Position numbers and translations under genes: made by a program
NCBI RefSeq assembly: GCF_020382885.2
Contig: NC_058496.1
Location: 15,604,501-15,668,500, forward strand
Origin: Scatophagus argus
Lineage: Eukaryota; Chordata; Actinopteri; Scatophagidae
DNA: 64,000 bases
Direction: 5' to 3'
Notes under the pieces: model-generated
Databases searched by the model: none
Seen by the model: the letters and a program-made list of their open reading frames with translations, nothing else
What the model was told of the DNA's origin: nothing
Shown here: in pieces, positions 44,016 to 57,900 of the stretch
Numbering within the stretch: the first letter of the stretch is position 1
Layout of the letters: the number at the start of each line of letters is the position of its first letter

Positions 44016-44499
44016 ATGTCGAAAAACAAGTGACAGCTATGCACAAGCACAAATCCCAATACACATGCCAACAACATAAAAGTTATAAAACAAGAACAAG
44101 GCAACACAAAAATGAAAAATGTTGCCAGAGTAGTCAGTGATCATCCATGCATGCCAAGGTACGCTGCATCCACAGCAACCAAGAAGATAATGTCCACAGG
44201 GACTGAAACTGCCTGTACACTGTCACAGTCTGGTGAGGATTAAAATGTTATTTTAAATTAATTGTACATGAAGCCACACTCAAGAGGGACACAAAAAGAG
44301 GTCTACACTGGGTTGTAGCCCCGTTAGTTTGCTTCCCAATATTATCAGTAAAGAGGTTGCTTTGGGTTGTTTTGAGAGCCGTGGTCATAGAAAGACAGTT
44401 GGAGTGTAATTTGTCAAACTGAACAAGAACCAGCTTCACAATTTTTTTACCTGCATGTAACAAAAGACATGACTATGAGGAAGACAAAGTTTAAACTGT

Positions 44500-45028
44500 A
44501 GTTAGCTAAAAGAAGTGAATTTGTTGTTTATGTAGGGATCTCTGACTGTAAATACACAGTGAGCATTTCCTAGAACAAATAGAAAAGACAGATTTCTCAC
44601 TCCCAGTGGCTCTACAACACATAGACAGCTTTTCAGCTATAACAGCTTCCACTCTTCTGTAAAGGCTTTCCACAAGACTTTGAAGTGTTTCTGTGGGAAT
44701 TTTTGCCCATCCATGCAGTAGAGCATTTGTGAGGTCAGACACGGATGTTGGACGAAAAGCCCTGGCTGCCGTTCCAGCTCATCCCAAAGGTGTGCGATGA
44801 TGTTGAGGTCAGAACTGTGCAGGCCAGTCAAGTTATTCCACACCAAACTCATTCAACCATGTCTTTATGGACTTTGCTTTGTGCACTGGGGCACAGTCAT
44901 GCTGGAATAGAAAAGGGCCTTTAAAAAAACTGTTGCCACAAAGTTGGAAGTGTAGCGTTGTCCAAAATGTCTTGGTAAGCCCAACCCCTTAAAACCGCCC
45001 ATCCCAATACTTTTGTCTATATAGTGTA
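44500..45028 (-). mobile_element. broken Tc1-like transposon, transposase 3' half only
   Basis: On the minus strand the translated remnants include HDCAPVHKAKSIKTWLNE-like, DLNIIAHLWDELER and FPQKHFKVLW segments, the conserved C-terminal half of Tc1-family DD34E transposases. The right end keeps a terminal-repeat-like 'atacttttgtctatatagtg' at about 45006-45028, joined after an internal deletion. The other terminal repeat and the N-terminal DNA-binding half are absent, and the frame is interrupted, so it cannot be active. Confidence 0.82.
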
Positions 45029-45184
45029 TTTTCAGAATCCTTGATTTCAAGCCTCCTTGTGTTGTATAAACCCAAGTATTGCCAGGACACAGTCAATATA
45101 TATATACTAGAAGCCCCAGGACTAATTCTGACTTGTGTTTTTATAAGTGTGCTTTAGAAATGCAAGAAGATTTATATTTTTAGT

Positions 45185-47930
45185 TTATACTTTCCTTAAA
45201 TGCATTCCTTACTAATGCTTTTCATGAAGCCAAAGATGAAGCAAAGAGGTTACAGTCAGGAATTTCACACCAGCTAGTGTTGCTCCTTTTTGGGGGGGAA
45301 GCTGTGGTCTAACCTGCAATGCATATAGATCGTGTGCACCATCGTAGGATTAATGCTGTATAAGATGAAATGGGTTTTTGTACCTGGCATGTCAAGAGAA
45401 TACATTCAGCGCAGTCAAAGATGTGAGACCAGATGTGTTTGCTAGTTGTGCACCAGCGAGTTTATTCACAAAAATATAAATAAGAACAGAAGAAAGACAT
45501 TTAGGATAGTAATGAAGGTGTGTGAGGGTGAGTGTGAATGTGCAGCAATAAACAAAAAATAACATCAGTCACACCAGGATGGCAGTAGGGGTCTCTCATA
45601 TGGGGAGGTGGTGGTTTTACAGGGAAGGACTCCAGGCCCTGGTGTGGCTCATGAACTTGATGACGACGACACACCCTGACCCAGATTCTGCAGGGCAAAC
45701 AAGAAAGAGCATCCAGGAAACACCTGAATTTAACCAAATTTAGATCATGATTATATCAAACTACTCGTAAATAGATGTTTTGGTTTGTTTCATTGTTGTC
45801 AGGTTTTAGCCATGCACCAGTTGCACACAACATACTGATTCTAAGTAGGTTCTGAGTTTGTATTTTATTCACATAGGGAAAGCAACAGAAATTCTGTTTA
45901 ATGAAAAAGTGAGCAAGATTTAATTGTAATATGATTTATGTACATGCATGAATAAGGTTTATTGGGTTGTCCTTTCAAAGTCTACACAAATTTCTTATTG
46001 TAAGGCAAAGTACAGTTGGCTGCCTCTGCCTCACTCTACACTTTGCAGACTGCGGTTGGCACAAACTCTGGAGCGAACTTCAACACCAGCTGAGGTATTC
46101 GCAGATTATAACTGAAATGAAATATGCATGTGTTTCTGATGTTTATACAAACATAACTAATGTAAACAAAGTAGGGCTGCAGGTCTGTTAATCAGTTAAT
46201 TATTTGGTCCGAAAAATAGCAGGAAATAATAAAAAAAATGTTCATCACAATTCAACAAAGCTTAAAATGACATCTCGAAGTCCCTCGTTTTGTCCAATCA
46301 GTAGTCAAAAAATGAAATGTACTGAATGTTTTTGCTTAAAAATTTGACTTGATCACAAATACTTTTAAAGTATTTAATCTAGAGTAGGTTTAGATCCCAG
46401 GGACAAACTCTAACGCGGTGGAAATACCTTGCACAAGACACTCTGGTCATATACAAAACTGCCTGCATAACCAAACCAAAAAAAAAAGAAAAAAAAATGC
46501 AAAGTTTGATGAGAGACCGTCCACAAATTTTCCATGAGGCACAAACCAGTTCCACCTCATTCTGTTCAGCTTCTCACACAAGCCTCGTGCTTGTCACTTA
46601 TTCTGCATTCCTTACAAACTCTAGGCTGCACGGTCAATAAAACTCTGCCAATCATTAGTCAGATCAATTTTATTTATACAACCCAGTATCCCAAAATAAC
46701 AATCTGTCCCAAAGGGCTTTACGTTCTGTATGGAATAGAGCTCCTTCTGTCCTCAGCCTCTTGATTAGCTGAATCAGTACTGATAATATTCTGCTGTGTT
46801 AACTTGTGCTCTAATGAATGCACCAATCTATTGGTAGTCAATAGTTCAAAGTGTAGCCTAACACCAAAACACTGTTAAACTATTCACAGTTGATTTTAAT
46901 ATGCAGAGGTTAGCCTTACTGGAATTCTACTTCAGTTACGTTCTTCTGTGCTTTTGGTATCTTACCTCTCTTTATTTTAGTACAGCTGGAATTGTGTTGA
47001 TGTTATATTTCTGTGTGTGTAAAACACACTGTAAAGAGGAGTTACAAGCAAAATGTTAATTTCACCATACTAACATGTGTTTAGCAGGTATGATGTCTCC
47101 CTTGGTCACCATCTGGTTTTGTAAGTTGTGTGCTTACATTTGTTCATTAACATTAAACACAAAATACATCTGAGGTTTAGGTCATTAGTTTCAATACTAA
47201 ATATTAAGCGGTGGACAAATGAAGTGTTGTTTCGATGTTGGCACATGTCATGATGGTGGCTGGGCACTCTGGATATCTGTCCAAAATACTGCTCCAAGAC
47301 TTACTGTATATGATACTTTATAGTTAAATCGGTGGGAATTAAACACAGCTGCTGCTTCTTGAACTTGACAAAAATAAACTGTCCATAAACATTGAATCCC
47401 CATTTGATGACATGAAAATGGTTGAAATTAAAAATTACTGAAGCAGTAAAAATTCTCAAACAATCAGTGTTGGCATTTTGCCCTGAGGCCAGGATGGCCA
47501 AGGTTCACTCAGGTTCACTTGCACAGCAACAAAGATTTGCCCTCAGCTGACTGAGCACAAGTGTGTGAACAAGGGAGCTGGTAGTTTTCCATTTGCCTGG
47601 CTGGACTTTGCCTGTCCAGACTGAGGGTGAAGTAGAAGATGTCAAGAAGCCATATTGTTACAGTCAATGTGTAGGATCGCCCACGCAGCATCCCACTATT
47701 AGTGCCTGTCGTCTACAGCATTACACTGGCCCTTAGTGTGGATGATTAACTTCTCTGAGAGTCAGTTGGAGGCTGGTGGCCCAGTGGTTACGAAAAAAAA
47801 AACAAAACAATTTATAGTGATTCAAACCCTGGCCCATTTCCAGCTGGGAACCTCTGTGTCCGTATCACCTCGACATTTAAAACTAAAATTCTCTGCATGT
47901 GTAGGTCTAGATACTTACTACTTTCCTTAT
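45185..47930 (-). pseudogene. decayed partial duplicate of the prolactin receptor gene
   Basis: Four blocks match the functional prlr locus in the same order and orientation: 45220-45400 (exon encoding the WSEWT domain plus flanks; functional copy 35440-35620), 46450-46900 (intron block; 37995-38310), 46970-47030 (about 38570-38620) and 47470-47800 (intron block; 39230-39480). The exon block still reads H-F-x-L-Y-S-I and C-R-L-D-H in frame, but the WSEW box is replaced by unrelated residues and the splice donor region is deleted. The signal-peptide, first-domain, transmembrane and cytoplasmic exons were not found. Matches are estimated by eye. The copy is non-functional as a receptor. Confidence 0.72.
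47080..47290. repeat. dispersed repeat, copy 3 of 4
   Basis: 'tagcaggtatgatgtctccc', 'cattaacattaaacacaaaa' and 'gtcattagtttcaatactaa' match the family at 37240 and 33890. It lies within the decayed receptor copy but at a different relative place from the copy in the functional gene, so it is probably an independent insertion. Confidence 0.5.
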
Positions 47931-48928
47931 CCTATCATACAAAGGACAGTGAACTAAACTCAAACAGACACGACATCAAAAATAACTAAATAAAAACAAC
48001 TGCTCTGCTTATAACCACAGAGGGGAACAATACATTATAGGACCTAAGTAAAGAGGAGAAAGAGGAAAAGGTTGCGTATACCCTCTCACACTCTAACACT
48101 TCCGGCAGGATAGATATTAGAGAGGCGTCGTGAAGGAGATGAGTAAAGACGCCAAATGTCTCACAGATGGCTTGTTTTATTGTTGTTGTAGTTGTTTTTG
48201 TTTGTTTGCTTTTTGGGGGGATCCTTTCTTATCGCCGTAGGCCTTTATGATTATGCATGTGACTGTATGTTCAGACATGTTAAGCAGAACCCTGTTGCAT
48301 CGGCTATATAACAGAGCTAAAGGGCATTCATTCATTCATGCGTGTTGAGTGGATCAAGCCAGGTTAGCTGCTGTTACAGTAAGACTCCTGAGGGGGGCAC
48401 CAGAGGACCATTTTTACATTTTTCTATTGGCGGAATCCGTTCTAGCTTAACTATGTAGATATTGTTGCTGCTATTGATTTAGTGTCACTAATATTGTAAA
48501 ATGTACAAAGTTATTTTTTGTACGATACCAATTTAAAGACTACGTGCTATAGTTCCCTGACTTTTTCCCCTCTTAGACCTCCTCTTAGTTAAAATTTAAT
48601 TTGTAAAAATGTACCTTAAATTCTCTTTTTCTCTTTTATCTTTAGAACCATTTTTGCCTGCTGGCTACTTACACTATACTTTCTTTTTATTATTATTACT
48701 TATTACTGAACGTTTGCCTACAGTTTCATATCTTGGCGCATACACAATCTTTGACAAAGCCCGCAGGAAGAGGGGGGGCAACAATAAGGTGCAGTAGGTG
48801 TGTCTGTATCACTTTCGCCGTGGCTTCCAGGAAATAGACTGTTTCTCTCGAGGTCCATTGTTAAAGTGTAATGCTATTATCTCCGGTCCAATAGAAAGGT
48901 TGATGGTAAACTTTTCTTGCTGGCTGCC
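47931..48928. other. spacer and presumed malt1 promoter
   Basis: About 1 kb with no recognised exon. A TATA-like 'ggctatataacagagc' lies near 48301-48316, too far upstream to be assigned with confidence. The region just before the malt1 ATG contains its 5' UTR. Confidence 0.4.
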
Positions 48929-51900
48929 ATGTCGGATTCTTTGGACCGATCCACGAAGATCAACTCGCTCAAGGAGCCGGTTGTGAGGAGGCTCTGCGAG
49001 GTGCTGGACAAGTCCAGCGATAAAGGATGGCGAAAACTTGGAGAGATAGTCGGTAACGATCGACGCTTTAAAGTCAGGTAGGTTGTAATTAACTAAGTCT
49101 GTAACATACCGAAAATCAAGGTTATAACACCAAACGCCTGTAGGTTATTTTATGGTATATTATGTCATTTTAGTGCCAAGTGTTACTCAGAGATACAAAG
49201 CACATCGTGATGATAGTAAGAATACTTCGACTGATCATTAATGATATAATAGATGATATGATGTGTAATACATTTTGAGGTACAAGTGAGTCTTCACTGC
49301 CAGATGAGATCTGGTCCTCTTCATTATGTCTATGCTGGTCCTGACATGAAGAGTTTCCGTCTCAGGTTTTTTGTCAAAGATGCGAGTGACATACTGAGTC
49401 AGAGAAAGTTTACGTAACAAAAACACTTGTTTATTTGTTAAATAACGTCAGACACACGTTAATAAACTAGATGTAGCCAGCTTATGTTTTTCTTTTTTGG
49501 GACTGAAAGCAGTTTGCAGTCCTGTGTTTTGACTTTTTGTGCTGAAGCTGACACCAGATTGTTTACATGTAGTAGGACCACCATCACTATGCAGCTTTGA
49601 CATTACTATACTATCCCCTGGTTATGGTATTATTACTCTCCAGCTACTGGCTGTTCAGTAATTATGTGTTTTATTTCGTATCTTACTGTAAATTTGTTTC
49701 TGTGCCCTGAATGTACTGGCCACCAGTGATAACTGGAGTCACATTGTTTGTATAACCCCTGATTTCAATATGGGTGAATAGGTGGGACGCTGTGAAAAAG
49801 GACCAGAATGTGATAATATGGTACTCCTTTGAATCAGTTTAAAACAATACAAAAGCAATATATTTAATGTTTTACCTCACCAACCACATTGATCTTTTTA
49901 TTATTATTATTATCATTATTATTATATGCTTATTCAGTTCAGCAACACATTTAAAACAAGCTGGGGCAGGTGTGTACTGCTCATTAAACATTCCGCAGGT
50001 AAACAGGTTCAATGACAACAGATTGGGATCCCAGCTGCTTTGGAGTAGGGGTTGTATGTCTCAACATACTTAACCAAAAAAGTTCATTCTGGTTCATCAT
50101 CCTCCAGCTCAGACGACATGGAGATGTGTTCTCTGAAGGTGCTGCAGCTGGAGGGCAGCCCGAGCCGCATGCTGCTGAGGCTGATGGGAGAGCGAGGCTG
50201 CACCATGGGTCACCTGATTGACTACCTCCAAACTCTTGGTAACCCAGAGGCCCTGCAGTGCCTGAAACCATCAGGTATGGTAAAACAATAGGTAGGGTCA
50301 ACAGTGTACAAGCTTGAGCTTCATTCACTGGAAAGATCAGTTGTTTTTATGAAAGACAAAACTCTTCATCATGTTTACTCTTTAAGTCTTATGTTGGTAC
50401 AGTGCAGTGAGCGCTATGACTGCTGCTTTTACACACTTTTAACACCTAGCTGACTTTGATATGGAATATTACATGTCAGCTTTGTGTACTGTACACACCT
50501 GCCTATCCTTGCAACAGATATATAATCCATCTGAAATCGTGTCATCGTGTAAGACAAAAAGTATGAATTAACACTCTGATTCTCCTAAATTTAGCCTTGC
50601 AGATTCTCGTTCAGCCTCAGTCTGTAGCTCTGATATCTGGCCACAATCTGCGTCTCACCTGCTACGCTGTGGGAAAATCTCCCGTGCAGTACCAGTGGTT
50701 CAAAACCAAGGAAGAGGTGAACTACTGTCAACCAATCACACACACACGCACACACACACACAGAGACATTCACTACCCCACTCTGCCTCTAAGCATTTAG
50801 GTTAGGCCTCTTAAGCATTTAGGCCTCTAAGCACTTTTTTATCTTTTCTGTGTTTGTGTTTATTTTTTATTGTCTATGCTGAGTTTTTGTGAGATGTTTT
50901 CACAAATCAGCTGCATTGTTTCCTCTTCGTTCTTTGTGCTTTACTAACATGTTTGGGCTTGAGACCTTCCTTGCCGGTACTTGAGAGTATTTTCCTGACT
51001 CAGTGCATGAACAATGCAAACAAAAGCAATGCTACCACATGACGCAGCGTTGCATCTGTAATAAAGCAGCTTTATGAACCTTGTGGTGCCTTGCTGTGTC
51101 TTCCTGGCTGTACAACAAGCATATCACGCACTTGGTGAGTCACCAAGAAAGCATCCATGCACACTCTTTCAGCTTTCAAGGATGTCTATCTGCTTTTAAC
51201 TGCAGTGTAAAATGTAATAAACAAATTGGAATTTTATAGATTAGAATTTCACAGTACGTTATTGACTCTCAACGTTCCTCCCTTCCTGCACTAGAGGAAC
51301 CGGAACAGGCTCTAGACCTCAACATACCAGCATAGTACTCACACTGCTATCATCTAACGTGTTGTTGTAGAAAGTGAAGTTGACACTATCAAAATTATTC
51401 TTCGTTCCCCTTCCACTAACATCTGAAACCAGTTTTCTTGAGAGCTGGCATTCCAAAATTTCAAAACGGAAAGTTACTTACGTAGTATTTACATACACCC
51501 ACATATTCTTACTCTCTGAAACTAGTTAAATCATTTTCACTTAAACTATGCTGTGATTCTTATGCATTCAGTGACATACACTGTGATACATATACTTGGA
51601 CAATCCTCCATATTAGTGAATGTGATTCGTATTTTCACAACCTCAGGTGCCAAACAGCATCTCTCCAGACCTGGTGATAAGTCCAGTCCATCTGCAGGAT
51701 GCTGGCTTTTACATCTGCCGGGTCAACTGTGGAGATGCCTTTGAATTCAGCCAGTGGGCTCAGGTGGACGTCCTGAATGTTGACATGTCTTGTGGTAAGA
51801 TGTTACAGGTGTTTAAATCTCACTTCTGACAGCTGTTTCCTGCTCTGTGTGCTGTATTTACAGATGCATTGTTGTCTTTTTTCTCATTTTCTTCAAAGTA

Positions 51901-54900
51901 TTTTGTGATTTTACATGACCATTAGTTGTAGGAAAGGATATGTTTATGTCTTTAGAATAAGTTACTCCTTAACTCCTATTGTTTTTCCTAGTGAGGCAGG
52001 AATCTTTTAATTGGATGCAGTATATAATATACCAGCGATGTCCCCCCCCAAACCAGGGCAGAGTTATCATTCCTTAAATGGCCGGCTGAAGTTGGCGATC
52101 CAGCCTCAGCCGCAGCGTCTACATGTTGGGGAAAACCTGCAGCTGGAGTGTGGAGCCGTGGGACGGCCAATCCCTCGATACCAGTGGCACAGAAATGGAG
52201 TCCCGATCCCCAATGCCACAAAAAGGAAACTTGTGGTGAGGAGATTGTTGTTGCACAAGTTTTACAGTGTTACTCTTACACAGTTCTACTTTTTTATCTT
52301 TTGTTTGGACACCATTTTTTCAGTTAATTTTTAACTTTTTGGACTTAGAGTGCAGTGGTTAGCACAGGTTCGAATAAGCGGATAAGCGGTATAGAAAATG
52401 GATGGATGGACTTAGAGTTTACCTTCATGTTTTACTAAATTGTGGATAGCTACTGTTTTTCACTAATCTTATCTGACAATTGTTAGGATGCAAGGGCTTA
52501 ATTAAAAGTGTCTGTGCATTTCAGATTCCTCATGTGATGCAGGATCAGCACGGCAGGTATCGCTGCGAGATCAGCAGCAGCTCTGAGAGGATGTGGACCA
52601 ATGAAGTCAACGTTGTGATAGGTACATCACACTTCGGTGCATTTTTTTTGTTAATTACATTTCAGTAAAACCAGCTCTCTTGTCACAACGCCTGAGTGAT
52701 TATTTGCTCTGTTCTTGACTGAAAGCACCAAGGATATCTATCCAGTTTTCAGGGGCAATGGAGTGCTCTGAAGGTAGAGTTGACAGGACTGGTACACGTT
52801 GTATCAAATGGCAATAGGGTAACAATTAGCAGGCTATAGCTGCATGAAAATATTAATCTTAACCTTGTTCAAAAATCTATTTTCTTCTCCTGTAACTGCA
52901 TGTGGGTTATGATCATGATAAACGCTACTAAAACACTACCACTGAACAGCACAAGGGTTTGATCTCCAGGTTTCCATGCATGATATTTTTTTGATTTGAC
53001 TAATGTCATTTCTTTCAATCCATCATACTCTAAGAGATAGCTGTATTCTGTGTGTGTCTCATTGTCAGCAAATCCCGGTAAAGGACCGAAACCAACAATG
53101 AATTGACCTATGAACAAAATTCTGTACTGTTCTTTGTGTATCAAAGTCATATAAGCTTACTTCTCTGTCATAAACTGTGAGACTATTAAGTAAGTTTATT
53201 TAAGTTTATTTAAAACACACACACACACACACACATCTCCTGCTCTGAATACTAATTGGAGCACTAAATTGGCAACTGAGCCTTTTTCATAATTGAAAAT
53301 GAAAAGTTAGTGATCTAAAGGAACACAGACAGGGTAGGGAGGCTGGAACGTTTTGAGATATGAATTGTTGGATTTTTGGTCTTTTCACAGGATTGGTTTT
53401 ACTGCAAGAACAGCTCTCTAAATTAATTATGATTGATTAATTATGATTAGATGATTCATGTTTCAAATTTCACATTGTTCAGTAAGGCTTACCTTCCTTA
53501 ATCATCTTTTCTTTTCCTGAATCAAAAGAATGCTTTTCTAACGCATCTCATATGAAGGTAAAATATTTCAGTTTTTTGTTTTTTTTTTTATTCCTAGATG
53601 ATGTTTATGCCATTGGAGAGGGTAAGAGTAAATGTATTTATCAATCATTTATTTCTGCCTATTCAAATACATATTTTCCTTACACAGGACTTAGATATGA
53701 TCCTTTGTTGTGTGTTTTCTGTGGGATTTCAATTTTAGGATCCAGTGAATTTTTCCTGAATAGTATTCCAGAACAGCTTTATGGTAAGTGTCTTTCAGCA
53801 CTTTTCTTTACATGTTGGTGAATTATTAAACTATGATCACCATGTTCTCCACCATGTGTTTGTACTTATTCTGGTGATTAATATGGCTGATGCAGGGGTT
53901 CTTCTGTGTGTCAGCTTGTGTAACTGTTATGTCTGTTACTATCAGGTTGTTTGTCCTGATACCACAACAGCTCATCTCTCAACATGAACACCAAAATGGA
54001 GATGTGAAGCTCATAGTGAAACTTGAAGCTTTCTTGAAACATATGTCATCAGCAGCTACACAGGAAGACAGAATAATACTTTACAGAATAATGAAGTCCA
54101 GACAATAATACCTCAGAAAAATACCAGATGATAATACGTCAGAAAAATACCCCAGAGAGTAACTAACAGCTCTCTCATGCTGTCACCACGAAGGAAAATG
54201 TACCAGCTTACATGACATTAAAAAAAGTTATTAATGTCATTGTGTTTGGTATTTGACACAAGGTGATCCACTTCCTTCATGTCTATATTTCTTTGTATCT
54301 GTGACAGTTAGCACCACTACCAGATTTACAGGTATATCAGTCACACAAAGGTAAGTTCTTTTCTTGCTGCAGCAGCAAGTAGGATATGCAGTAAAAGCAA
54401 GACAAAAGCACAACAAAACCTAATTAAATTGAAAACTGCATATTGCATTTGTGTTGATTTTCTTTGTCACAGACATGTCATGTTGGCATACATACTTACT
54501 TTGTCCTTTAGAGGTATCTTGCACCATACATCGTTGAATAATCCAAATTAAAGGACTCTTTTCAAAAAACTTATGTGAAATGTAAAATACGAATATTTAA
54601 CAATATATTTTAAGATTTTGTTTAACTCAAATGTTGACATTAGTAGTGGCCTCAAAATCCTGTGGAAGTCAAGTTATAATTTCAGTTATTTTTTAAGCAC
54701 AGACAGTCACTGGGGATCGTTGATTTAAAGTCAGAATGCTGTTAAGGACATTCTTGAAAGTTATTTTCAAGTTATGGTTCACTTGTAAGTTTTAAAGGTT
54801 TTTCACTGATGTGTGTTATTGTGTGTGAGCTGTTTTTACCTCCCATAATTTAATGGTTTTCTGCTTCTCCCGTGTCCCGTCACAGCAACTGACAAAGTGG

Positions 54901-57900
54901 CCCTGCTGATTGGCAATCTGTCTTACCAGAACCACCCGCAGCTCAAAGCTCCCATGGTGGACGTGTACGACCTCACCAACCTTCTGCGGCAGCTAAACTT
55001 CCAGGTGGTTTCATTGCTGGACCTCACTGAGTCAGAGATGAGAAACGCTGTGGATGAGTTCCTGTTGCTGCTTCACAAGGGTGTCTATGGTCTGTTGGGA
55101 TATTATATAACAGTGGATGGTTACAAATCGGGTTTTCCATGATTGTCTGTCTGTGAAGAAAGGACTGAAATACACACTTTCCTCTTTAGGGCTCCTGTAC
55201 TACGCTGGTCACGGATATGAGAACTACGGCAACAGCTTCATGGTGCCAGTGGACGCACCAAACCCGTACCGCTCAGCCAACTGTTTGTGTGTGCAGAGCA
55301 TCCTTAAACTGATGCAGGAGAAGGAGACTGGCCTCAATGTGTTTCTGCTTGACATGTGCAGGAAGAGGTGAGTCCCTGAGCCAGTGCATTATTCCTTTAA
55401 TTTTTTTAGATTAAAAAAAATTTAACTGATAATTCGTAGGTAGCAGTGTGAATTACACACAGGTAAAAGCAACCATAAGCAGTGAGTGTAAGATTCAGAT
55501 CCACACTACTAAAATATTACGGAATAAAATTATAACTCAAATATTGTACAAATTTAAGGTCCTTGTACTTCACTTGAGTCTTTAGAGGGAAATATTGTAC
55601 TGCTTACTGTTAAAGCAAATACGGTGCTTTGTTACACATTAAACCTCCTGACAGACTCACAAATGTGATGATTTTATGTTTTTCCATTTTAACTTGGCAA
55701 TAGACAAGTGGTATTTGTACTTAACTAAAGGATTTGAACACTTACTCCACAACTGAGTAAAGGTCTCTAGCCACAGTTGAGATGATGTTAGTATGCACCT
55801 TAAGAATCAGTGCTCTCGTTTGATTGTATTTCACACACATTATTTTTGTGTGTAATTCCACAGCAGGACCCATTAAGAAATTATTTTCTTTCCAGCATAA
55901 AGCTGTTATATATTTATCACTTTGGTTTGCGTCTTTGAAGTTTAATATATGTATTCATTTCCCAGGAATATTCATGATGACAGCACTCCAAATGTCGTCC
56001 TGAGGGTTACGGCCAACATTGTCTTTGGATATGCAACGTAAGTTGGCAACATGAGTCATCATTCAAAACATAATTTGCACACTTTTTTGTTCTCAACGAT
56101 ATAAAATGTTGTATTCTTTGCGTGACTCTTCAGGTGTCAAGATGCTGAGGCCTTTGAGCTGAGTTCCACTGGCTTCACCAACGGTGTGTTTGTAAAGTTT
56201 TTGAAGAAGCGACTGCTAGACGATGAGAAGATCACTGTGGTGCTGGACAGGGTCGCCGAAGGTGAGAGGGGAACAGGAACACAATATAATGACATTGTAT
56301 GTAGCCCTGCAAGAAGTACTGAGATAAATAATGCAAATTATAGCTGCAGCATACATAATTTTTTTGTGTAATCACAAATAATCACAAAAACATAAACATG
56401 CATCTTAAAATGAATTTATGCCCGAGAAGATTGTCAGATTACAATGAAAAATTATGATAAAGAGTGTTTGGTTATGAAATGGGATTGTTTTACAGTTGCT
56501 ATGTTAATGTCATAATTGTATACCAGCTTGCTTGTGGGAGTAATAGAGTTTCTTTTTTAAATGCATTGTTAATGACTTGAGTGTGTTTCAAGAGTTTTTG
56601 GCTGAACAAAGTTTCTGCTCATGTAATGGAACTCGGGATATTTTGTGAGTTGTTACAATCAGGAGAGGTTGTTGTTGAAATGCTAACATGTGATTTATAA
56701 CCTGTTGTACTCAGACATGGGTCAGTTTGATGCAACAAAGGGGAAGCAAGCTCTGGAGATCCGCAGTAGTCTGTCAGAGAGGAGAGCTTTGACTGATCCT
56801 ATTCTGCCTGGCGACAGTGCTGATCTCACTCACGCTCACAGCCGCCAGTGGGCAAAGGCTCACGGTGAGTTTAACATGCAAACTTTCTACTACTTTTTCA
56901 ATATTTGTTTGTCACCTTTTATCCCAGCACTGGAAAGCCCTTATCTGCCTACTGCAGAACCACACACTCAGTCAAATGTTGACTCTCTCGCGTCATGTAC
57001 ACTTGTATGCAGACTCTGTTGTTGGTTCTTGGCAGTAGATTGGACCTGTTGTTCTTCCATCAGTTAATAAATATTTGTTTATGGAAACCAGAAGCAAATA
57101 GCATTACTTCTTATAGTTTTGTTGTGGTTATCCCAACCTGATAAAAATGAACTAATATTTCACATTATTTTATTTGAAGGAGATGTATTTTGCAAGATTC
57201 ATGAAATATATATATTTTTTATTCTATATTCTTTTAATCAGGGTGGTTAGCACTGTCGCCATATAACAAGAAGATTCCAGGTTCAAAAAATTGATGGATG
57301 GATATTCCTCTAATCATGTTCTGATGCCTCAGATTTATCTTTGGGCCCCTTGAGGGCCCCCTTCCCTCAGGTTGGGAATGACAAAATATTCTATTTAGTG
57401 TCAAGAGGCAAACTCAAAACACTGAAACAAAATAAACACAAAGTTGATGTGTCTCATGGTAAATCAATGAATATAAGTTAACCTTAATGGCATGGGACTG
57501 GAGCATGAAAACCAGGTACAGTTTTTGAAAGCAGTCAAATGTTTGGAACTTGAAACTGTACTGTTTTTGTTTGTTGTTCCAGAGCTTCCTGAGAGTATGG
57601 TTCTCACCTTTGATTGTGGCGCTCAGATCAAGCTGGGCTTCGCTGCAGAGTTCTCCAATGTGCTCGTCATTTACACGCACATCGTTAAGAAGCCTGAGGA
57701 CATGTCCTTCTGCCAGGCTCACGTCACTGACTTCTCACAGGTCAGTATGTTGTCATGAGGACAGGCTATTAGGAAGAAGTGTCTCTCCCAACAATCTAAC
57801 AGGAACCTTGTTGGGAAACTGGTTAATTACTTCGGAACCAGAACAGACAGTCGTATTATAAACAAGGCAAAGTGACGAAATGTATGTGCTGTAAATGCAC

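Larger units (their letters stand above)
42701..44490. other. gene-free repeat-rich region upstream of prlr
   Basis: No exon is recognised. Holds the (ATT)n microsatellite (43093-43183), a short repeat built on 'aaacagaaacgcgctgca' (43490-43580), and a dispersed repeat fragment (43755-44015). Confidence 0.5.

Noticed and set aside
45501-45737. Minus-strand frame near 45.6 kb as the missing receptor exon of the pseudogene
   Set aside because: It shows none of the receptor second-domain pattern; the corresponding exon seems deleted.
48300-48420. Solo LTR with TATA box upstream of malt1
   Set aside because: A TATA-like motif is present but no paired ends, target duplication, primer site or retroviral-type coding remnants were seen.
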